NCBI GenBank assembly: GCA_036346355.1
Contig: CM070580.1
Coordinates: 67,348,854 to 67,412,853, forward strand
DNA: 64,000 nucleotides
Source: Rhipidocladum racemiflorum
Taxonomy: Eukaryota; Streptophyta; Magnoliopsida; Poales; Poaceae
Direction of reading: 5' to 3'
The translations under genes were made by a program, and so were the position numbers. The notes below the pieces were generated by a model. That model had not been told where the DNA came from and did not search any database. It saw only the letters and a list, made by a program, of their open reading frames with translations. This document shows, piece after piece, positions 55,891-64,000 of the stretch. Numbering within the stretch: the first letter of the stretch is position 1; every line of letters begins with the position of its first letter.

Positions 55891-56884
55891 TGGAAGTCAA
55901 CAATGATAGGAGACTTCATGAAGCGAAGTAGCGGCCGTCGGTGCAACGACATGGCCGCGGTAGAAACGCTACCAGGGCGGCTAACGGTGCGCGAACGGCG
56001 GCGCAGGCTAGGTTGAAAGGCAGCGGGTTTAGGCGGAATCGGCTCCGGCGGCAAGCGGAGACCAAAAGAACCTTAATGATGGACCAAAACAGTACAAGAT
56101 GATCCTCGGACCAGCGACAACACGGCGGGCGAACCAAAATAACCGGCGTCAAAGCGGCGCGGCGGCAACAAGCGGTGGCCTAAATATATAAAAAATTCCG
56201 GAGGATGGGATGGCAAAGGGAGAATGTCTACTGCGTAGAAGCGGCGAGGCGATCTCAGCGGTATAGGCGGATTTTGCGGCGCCCTTAGGATTAATCACAA
56301 GCTGGCGATTAACGGGTTTGGATCAAAACTTTGGGCGGCTATAACTTCTAGAATAATGATCGGAACTTAACGAAATCTGACCGAGAGCTAGATGGGACCA
56401 AGAGGCACACCGTGGCGCAGGTGGCTCGAAGAAATACCTTCTGGAACAGCGGGGAGCAGCGAGGAAGTTTGCCGCTGTATGCAGGCATGATCTGAACGGA
56501 GAAATTAATTTGCTGCGCCAAATCCAGAGGCAAAACCTTAGGGCAAGATGTGCATCCTGTAGAGGACATCCCCAGGAGTCTACACAAAAATTTCACCGTC
56601 AAACTCGAAAAATTGAGGAGTTATGGCCTCGGCAAGATTCGAGATTGAAAGCGGCCGTAACTTTTGATCCCGTGGACCAAATTGGCTGAATTTTGGACAG
56701 CAAGTAGATGGTACCTTGTGCCACACCACGGAGAAGACGGATCTCGAAAAGAGTCGACGAGCTGCCGGGACGCGGCTCCAAAGTTCGGCCAAGCGTTGGG
56801 CGACATCCGGAGGACATTGGATGGATCTCGGAGTTTTGGAGATGATCCGGAGGTTGAAGATCCGTGGGAGAGGTCATGGGAGCA

Positions 56885-56894
56885 CTTATATAAG
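56885..56894 (-). promoter_or_regulatory. TATA box, array LTR 2
   Basis: CTTATATAAG, identical to 49516-49525. Being in the shared middle LTR, it is placed to drive the left-hand array unit. Confidence 0.6.
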
Positions 56895-57721
56895 TTTGGG
56901 GAAGCGGCTAGATCAAGAAAAATCAAGTTTGGGCGCGTTTGGAGAGTGTTTGGGTCGGTTTGAGCATTTTATCGGCGAGTTCCGTGCATGGAGCGGATGC
57001 AGGTGGCGGCGTGAGCCTTCGATCGGGCGCGGGTGGCTCGAGCGAGTAGCGTGGCTCGGCTCGGAGTGCGGCACGGCTGTGGCTGTGACCAGGCGGGCGC
57101 GATTCTTGGCGGCCCGATCTTAGCGGGCGTGGGAGCGAGGCGCAGCGGCCTTGTGAAGCGAGCCAGCGGGGGACAAAGCGGCTGGCGTAGCGCCTTCGCA
57201 TGAAGTGGCGGCGCAGTGGGCGGTGGCTGGCGGAGAGAGAGGAGAAGTTTAGGCCCAATGCCATTTGAATTTCAACAATTTTCCCAATAAAACAATTCCC
57301 CAAATTCCAATTAAATCATTTGAGGCAATAAAAATACCCGAAAAATTCTAGAAAAATTCCAGAAAATATTTTGAGACATTTTGAACTCAAATAAAATATC
57401 TGCAACAAAATTTTATATAAACTTTTCCAAATAATTAATTAATTTCAATAAAAGGGCTTAATACAAATCGATTCCGAATAAATCCAATAAATAGCAAACG
57501 AGCTCCGAAAAATCTCAAAAATTACAGAAGAACTTCTTGAAGCACAAGGAATCCAAATAAAATAAAATAAATTTTATTTGAGGTTTAGAATAATCAAATT
57601 AAATTGTTTTAGCTTTTAGAAAATTCAAATCAAGCTTTATAAATGCGAGAAAATCAACGAAAATTTTCGGGAAGCTAAACTAAACCAAAATTTTTGAAAA
57701 CCCAAATTTTGGGATGTTACA

Positions 57722-57735
57722 AATTCCCCCCCTTA
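57722..57735 (-). other. Polypurine tract, array unit 2
   Basis: AATTCCCCCCCTTA on the plus strand, identical to 50387-50400. Confidence 0.85.
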
Positions 57736-57769
57736 ACAGAATCTCGTCCCCGAGATTGGTGACTATAAA

Positions 57770-58795
57770 TTAGGTTCGAGGGGACTCAACTCTTGAGCTT
57801 CCTCGAACTTCCAAGCAACTACACCTTTGGACAGGGTCATACGAACAAACGCTTGGTAGCATCCAAAATTTTGCAGGCTGCTCCTTGCTGGTGAGGTCCT
57901 CTTACAAGTCCACTGACTCCAACTGTGTCTGCCTTTCGGGCACAAGGCACTTCTTTTGCAGAAAATCTTGATACTAACTTTGTCGGGAAATCTTGAACAC
58001 CTCATGCACTCATACTGACGTTTCTGGCAACTCCATTGATAGGCATCCTTGCTTCTGTTCCTGAACACTTGATTTTCTGCTTCTTCTAGAAATTGGGCCA
58101 GTGTATCGACAACAAAGCCTACTTGTGATTACGTGGTTTCGACAAGACTTGAATAGCATTAGGTTGATGCGGCACTATCTTTGTCGGCTTGATTCTTTGG
58201 TGAAACTCTGTATCAATCGAATACTCCTTCACAATTCACTTTACGGCGCCAAGTGTCTTGGTAGGGGTAGGATTAGGATTGAAGTGGGCGGATAAAATAT
58301 CTTTTCTCCTAGGACAACTATTATCAAAGTGTCGGCTCATTGCATCTGAAGCAACACTTGGCCCGACATCCGTTGGCTTCCTGACATGGCACTAATCTTG
58401 GTAGGGCAGAGCTGAGATCGATGCGATCAGCGGTGATCACTTTCTTCTAAGGATAGTGGTTAGCAAAATATTCTGGCGGATGACAGGCATAGCAAACTCT
58501 AGAAAGCAGGCTTCTTTCTTGAGAACGTTTCACCGGGTTGGTGTTATGAAAACTCTAACCATCAGGGCGAAGCACAGGTGAAGGTGTCTCTAACAAAGTC
58601 TGAGCAGTATGGCAACTAAATTGTTGAGGGGTACTCCTCATTCGCTGTTGCGGTGGTCCTCCCTGATTAGACTTCTGATGCTTGCGGTGATCTTCCAATT
58701 CCTTGCACTCATCTTCTAGGTCAAGGTCTTGTTAATCAACTCTTCTTGCTTCAACTGACTCCTTAAGCAAGTTGCTTCCATAGTCTTACCACTCA
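57770..58795 (-). other. Array unit 2, region between zinc knuckles and purine tract
   Basis: Counterpart of 50429-51450. I see no pol motifs. The copy differs from unit 1 at many CTG/CAG positions (for example CTCCCTGATTAG here against CTCCACGATTAG at 51330). Confidence 0.6.
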
Positions 58796-59970
58796 CTTTT
58801 TGTGTTAAAATCTTTACTGATGTAATTTCTGGGATGATCATGGCTTTCGAAATTGCTTGATCTTTCTGTGGCATTCCTTAGCAAATGACCTGACTCGCCA
58901 CAGTGGTAACATGAACGTTTGGGTCATCGTGCTGGGTTGATGGGGCATTCTCTAGGCCAATGACCTCTTTTATCACACAAGAACAATTCCATGGTGACCA
59001 AGTATTGCGATTTCTTGAGGTTGATGGATAGGGTTGACATGTTTCCTCTTCTTTTCTTCACGTGGCACAGCTAGTGCGAATGACAATCATTCTCTTTTCG
59101 CTAACTCTTGAGCAATGACAGCTCGAAAAATTCTCTCGCTGATGCCGAGTCACGGCGGTCACTATTGGATCTAAGGGACATTGAGCTGGGCAATGATCAC
59201 GACCTTCGCAAAGATAGCGGTGATATTGCACATAGGACATTCTCGGGTAAATGGCTTCCTTCACAATTTGGAACAATTGATTGCATGTTCATCGGCGGTG
59301 TATCCTATTTCTCCACATCGGATGCATGCACGGTCTTCTAACTTGTTTGGTTGACAACACTTTAGAGAACAACATCTCGGTATGGTATTAGGTGCAGGGT
59401 TGTACTCTTCTCTGAACTCGCGGTAGTCACACTATCATCGATGGCGCAACAAACTAACGAAGGGCGGTGGCAATTTCCAACCAAGTGATAGTATGTCCAT
59501 CTTCCGAGGTGGCGTAGAAACCTTTCCTCAAACTAATGCATCTCCTTTTAAGCGGCAAGTAGCATAGGGGACCTTCTCCTCATCTTCACATTGTACCCAA
59601 GCAAGCTTCTCTTCTATGACACGAAGCCATATTTCTGCGTCTTTGAGAGTGGCTAATCCATCAAGCGTGGGTGGGTTGGTCTTCATGAACAAGTCAAACT
59701 TTATTTGTGAGCAGGAGGTTGCGACTTTAGTGGTGGAGGGGTTGATTTTGGCCCGATAACATTCATCTGTTGCACCATCATCTGTATGAGTGAGTGCAGG
59801 TAGTGACAAACTGATCCAAGTGTTGAATTGTCACGGTTGGTATAGTGGACGCATTCTGGTCACTATACCTTTATCAACGACACGATGGTAGCAATCGAAT
59901 CGACTTGAGCGCCTCAAAGTCAACTGCTGTAGTTGGTCCTTTCCATCTTTTGTCCACTCCAAGGTTTAGG
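58795..59970 (-). pseudogene. Gag remnant, array unit 2
   Basis: It carries the same gag core (59720-59528: IKFDLFMKTNPPTL, LRVIEEKLAWVQC, CRLKGDALV, then a stop) and the same broken knuckles downstream. CYHCGESGH is cleaner here than in unit 1 (about 58910-58880), but the frame is still lost before the last Cys. The flanking parts differ from unit 1 by short indels. The stop after DALV and the knuckle defects are shared, so they predate the duplication. Confidence 0.75.
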
Positions 59971-60552
59971 TAAGAGGAAAAAGGCATAGATGAGGTTCAA
60001 GAATCCTAGTGCAGGGGAGCAGGTTTAACCCAAGAACTTATAAAAACATTAAAAACTAGGTATGGTTGCTTATCCAAGCCTAAAAGCTTTGCAACACATA
60101 CTGCACACTCAGCAATCAATGAAGAACCAAATTCCTAAGCACACAATAATCTAGCGGCTAAAAGGGTAACACTCCTATCTTTAAGAGACGGGACTCTCAC
60201 ACATGAGTCTCAACTTACTACTAAGTACTGGTTCTTCAAGCTTTTGGAACACTTCATCGATCCACTTCTCTTCGAGCGCGACGATCCCTTACTTCATGAT
60301 CTTCAGGGTTGACGGCGACATACAGTACTTTCTCCTTAAGTGTGAAACATCGTTAACTATTCGGAACAACTCAGGTAAGATTTCCATTTAAATCGAAGGG
60401 AAGGATAAAACTTTCAGCAAAGAGGAAAGAATAGAAGAATAAGATAAGTCAAGAATGTATTATTCTTTCAAGTTAAATTTTCTCTTTAGAAAATAATTTT
60501 GAAGCTCCTAAAGACGGCCAATCTATCTAAGGTCAAGACCTACAGTCAGTAT

Positions 60553-60565
60553 GGCTCTGATACCA
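60553..60565 (-). other. Primer-binding site, array unit 2
   Basis: The complement GGCTCTGATACCA gives TGGTATCAGAGCC on the minus strand, adjoining array LTR 3. Confidence 0.93.
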
Positions 60566-60569
60566 CCTC

Positions 60570-63500
60570 TGTCGGGACCCGAATTTGCAAATCCGGACCC
60601 TCTGTGTATTCAGCACTAGTCCAGGATCACGCTAGTGCACACTGATCTCAACATAGATGAATATCACAATCATACATAGCGGAATATTAAAAGTAACTCA
60701 ATAATAGAATATAAACTATTGAACGACCTTAAGGTCAACCTTACATTTGTGAAACCTTGGCGGCTTCAACTCCAAATAAGCGGAATGAACGAAGAACATC
60801 GGTGAATCCCATCAATACGCCACAGGCAAGCGACAGGGGTTCGACTCCTAGATAATCGCCTTCTCACGGAACTTCTTCTTCTTGACGATGTAGACTTTTG
60901 CTCCTTTGGTGATTGTTTGTTTGCAAGGGGTGAGTACATAAAGCACTCGGCAAGTCATGCGAGAATGCAAGTCTAATAGCTATATGCATGGCTTATTCCA
61001 AATGACAGTGAAGGGGTTATTTTGCAATAAACGACATTTCACAAATATTCATAATAGATTGTAAAGCGGTAAAAGCAGATAATAATAGTAATAATTTCAC
61101 AGTTGTTTCAAAAGTAAATCATTCCACATCCTTAACCAATTATCACTTTTCCATAGGCAACCGCCTCCAAACCCAAGTTCAATTTTTGAGAAAATCTAAC
61201 CCTTGATTGTAATCCCGAGCATTGTCGATCACAGTGGACTCGGCTATTCGAATAGGTTTTACACTCTGCAGAGGTTATACACTTTACCCACAAGATACAA
61301 TCCACTCACCACGTCGGTAGTGAATCGCCATACAAGAGTATGCGAATGAGCGATCATAACAAAGCCTTCGGAAGCCTCAAACAACACAGGTGGTCCTCTC
61401 AGGTTCGTGCTCTACACCATCCCTTCCCTTAGCCAAGGCGAAGTATGGGACCAACACACCGTTAGATGGGTATCTGGCCACGACCACGATACGCTCCCCG
61501 TACAATCACACAAGCGGTGTAATTGACACCTGAGGCTCCACAAGTGAGTCCTTAGCGACTTAGTCAACTAGGGCCGTCCCATTCCGACCATGTGGTTGTC
61601 ACGATTGACTCAGTTCAAAGGCTTGCAAGGTTAAGTCCTTAGAGTGACCAGGGCAAGACTACAGAAAAACCAAATCAACATCCCCAATGCCACAAGTGGC
61701 CCACTGATTACTCTTGCCACATGCCCGGTCGAAAACTATTTATCAAACCCAGTTGATTACCATGCACCACGTGCCATCAACATCACATGATACTTTTCCA
61801 AAACAGGTTCAATATATCATTAAGTCAATATTAACATTTGATTGTCCAAAATCATGTTATGAGCACGTGCTTGAGTCTAAGCGTTATACTACAACGGTCT
61901 AAACCCATGTTGGCAATTTAATAATGTCCAACTAGTAAACCACAACTAGGGTGACAAAGGGTCATGGCACATACTTAGATAATCAAGGTGTCATCTGACA
62001 AATTGGTATTTATCTAACCCCATGTTTAAGCAAAGTATCTTTCTAATTGATCTAGCATGCAATAGTTTAAATCAAAATAGATTTCGAAATAGGATCAACA
62101 TGGTCAAAGCACAACTTGCCTGGCCCTTGCAAACTTTTACTGTCCTTTACTCTTTATCCTTGATCCTTGGTCCTCGATCTTCAGCTCCCACTTTCTCGAT
62201 CCTCAGCTCGTTCGAACGACTTCCGGACGACACGTCTAACGACTAAACAAACACAAGTACAAACCAATTCAAAAGACAAATCGAATAAACTCCAAATAAA
62301 GAACGAACAGCATTGGGCACAACGGCTTGGGAGAGATTTGGGAACTCGAACAGATTAGATCGAAGAGTCGACAAAAGAGCGGGCTTCGGCAAAACAGAAA
62401 AGGGAAAGATTAATAACTGGGAAAGAAAGAATAATATTCCGAAGAATATTTCTTCCGAAGTTATTATCTTGATTGGACAGATAGCGACATATGGGCTCTC
62501 GATCTATAGATCGGGTCCATACGGATATGTTAGTTCGCAGTGAACTAAACTGATTCTCGAAGTTGACTTTTGTTGACCGAGCGGACACTGATCAAACAAA
62601 GAGAGCGGATAGATCGGGCACGAGGTATGACAGATGGCCAATGGTCTATCGACCAAGTCCACGAAGGAATTCTAGATTAAAGGCAGATTAGGTCTTGAGG
62701 ATAAGACAAGACAAGTGTCTTACCACGGTTGAAACAACGGGAAAGATTGCAAAGATAACAACGCGGCTCATGATAAACTTAGTTCATCAAACCGGTCTTC
62801 GGTTAGGGTTTTGATTCGGCTTGAAGATGATATGACGATGAGACTAGGCTCACGTCATGATGATAGAAACAGTGAAGGCATCGCACTAGGGTTTGTGCAA
62901 GAATACACGCATGCGATGACAGCGAGGCGAAGAGAGCCAATTGTTAACGATGAAACGTTAACGATGGAGCGTTAACGATGAAAGCGTTAACGGTGGAACG
63001 TTAACGGCAGGCGTTAACGGCAAGCGGCAAAGCGTTAACGGAGGAGCGTTAGCAGGCGTTAACGGAAGAAGCGTTAGCGGGAAACATTAACGGAGGAGCG
63101 TTAGCGGGCGTTAACGACAAGCGTTAACGGCAAAGCGTTAACAGGAAGCGTTAGCGGCGAATGTGCGGCAAAGCGTTAGCGGTGGAGCGTTAACGGCGTT
63201 AGCGGTGGATCGTTAACGGCGAACGTTAACGGTGGAGGTCAACAATGATAGGAGACTTCATGAAGCGAAGTAGCGACCGTCGGTGCAACGACATGGCCGC
63301 GGTAGAAACGCTACCAGGGCGGCTAACGGTGCGCGAACGGCGGCACGGGCTAGGTTGAAAGGCAGCGGGTTTAGGCGGAATCGGCTCCGACGGCAAGCGG
63401 AGACCAAAAGAACCTTAATGATGGACCAAAACAGTACAAGATGATCCTCGGACGCGACAACACGGCCGGAGCGAACCAAAATAACCGGCGTCAAAAGCGG

Positions 63501-64000
63501 CGGCGGCGACGACAAGCGGTGGCCTAAATATATAAAAAAATTCGGAGGATGGGATGGCAAAGGGAGAATGTCTACTGCGTAGAAGCGGCGAGGCGAACTC
63601 AGCGGTATAGGCGGATTTTGCGGCGCCCTTCGGATTAATCACAAACTGGCGATTAACGGGTTTGGATCAAAACTTTGGACGGCTATAACTTCTAGAATAA
63701 TGATCGGAACTTAACGAAATCTGACCGAGAGCTAGATGGGACCAAGAGGCACACCGTGGCGCAGGTGGCTCGAAGAAATACCTTCTGGAACAGCGGGAAC
63801 GCGCGAGGAAGTTTGCCGCTATGCAGGCAGATCTGAACGGAGAAATTAATTTGCTGCGCCAAATCCAGAGGGCAAAACCTTAGGGCAAGATGTGCATCCT
63901 GTAGAGGACATCCCCAGGAGTCTACACAAAAATTTCACCGTCAAACTCGAAAAATTGAGGAGTTATGGCCTCGGCAAGATTCGAGATTGAAACGGCCGTA
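60570..64000 (-). mobile_element. Array LTR 3, truncated by the window end
   Basis: 3431 bp of a roughly 4.5-kb LTR, from TGTCGGGACCCG onward, including the GTTAAC array (62942-63236). It resembles LTR 1 more than LTR 2 in places (for example 62165-62230 against 47455-47520). Whether another internal region follows cannot be seen. Confidence 0.9.
62942..63236 (-). repeat. GTTAAC/AACGG tandem array, array LTR 3
   Basis: The third copy of the long array, with the same broad order of variant units and some missing bases at CGG or GTTAAC steps. Confidence 0.88.

Larger units (their letters stand above)
53243..57721 (-). mobile_element. Array LTR 2 (4479 bp), shared by both array units
   Basis: It serves as 5' LTR of the unit to its left and 3' LTR of the unit to its right (minus-strand sense). 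The sequence follows LTR 1 closely but with many 1-4 bp differences, often at CTG, CAG or CGG. It contains the GTTAAC array (about 55610-55890) and TATATAAG (56885-56894). Confidence 0.92.
45855..64000 (-). mobile_element. Tandem array of family-A gag-only LTR elements (LTR-int-LTR-int-LTR)
   Basis: Three LTRs start at 45855, 53243 and 60570 (plus strand TGTCGGGA(C)CC), giving periods of 7388 and 7327 bp. The two internal regions are near-copies, each with a primer site, a decayed gag and a purine tract. Neighbouring elements share the LTR between them, so this is a recombination product and not separate insertions. It interrupts the CACTA element at 45854 (preceding GCAGT). The array continues past the window end. 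Confidence 0.9.

Overview
The window is plant genomic DNA, most likely from a grass. It holds Ty1/copia and Ty3/gypsy LTR retrotransposons with TGGTATCAGAGC-type primer sites (initiator-Met tRNA), CACTA transposons with CACTACTACA ends, and GC-rich long LTRs containing ATCCAACGG-type motifs. I found no host gene, tRNA, rRNA or non-transposon coding unit. The species cannot be named from the sequence alone.

The layout is a deep nest of insertions. Left edge (1-4354): the internal end and LTR of a minus-strand element (LTR from 657), then two oppositely oriented gypsy-type LTR fragments (2281-3780 minus, 3781-4214 plus), then a scrap of another LTR. A solo LTR of 'family A' begins at 4355 and ends at 40566 (target duplication GCTGA). 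It carries a 283-bp CACTA MITE (7386-7668, duplication TGG) and is split at 8533 by a minus-strand Sirevirus-like copia element (8534-40272, duplication GAAGG). That copia is split twice. A plus-strand relative (10132-19863, duplication ACGAC) lies in its 3' LTR, and a plus-strand Tekay/Del-like gypsy element (26401-39320, duplication ACTTT) lies in its 5' LTR. All five target duplications are directly readable, so the order of insertion is fixed.

Right part: an LTR fragment and the 3' end of its element (40572-41258), a 'family B' LTR (41259-43737), and a larger CACTA transposon (from 43738) with a decayed Ulp1-type protease gene. The CACTA is cut at 45855 by a tandem array of family A elements on the minus strand: LTR (45855-50386), internal, LTR (53243-57721), internal, LTR (60570 to window end). 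Each internal region has only gag remnants, so these look like non-autonomous gag-only (TR-GAG-type) elements sharing LTRs with a 7.3-7.4 kb period.

Coding capacity is mostly decayed. The plus-strand copia keeps one long open pol frame (13515-16628) with intact integrase and reverse transcriptase motifs, but its protease is frameshifted and its gag is chimeric. The gypsy element has LTRs that look only about 0.6% different, yet its pol has several frameshifts and a Lys at the integrase catalytic Glu. The points most worth a second look are a 14-bp GTTAAC/AACGG tandem array in family A LTRs, an extra protein upstream of gag in the gypsy element, palindromic modules shared between unrelated LTR families, a templated-filler deletion in one LTR, and a pattern of discordances at CTG/CAG trinucleotides that may reflect methylation-linked sequencing error.
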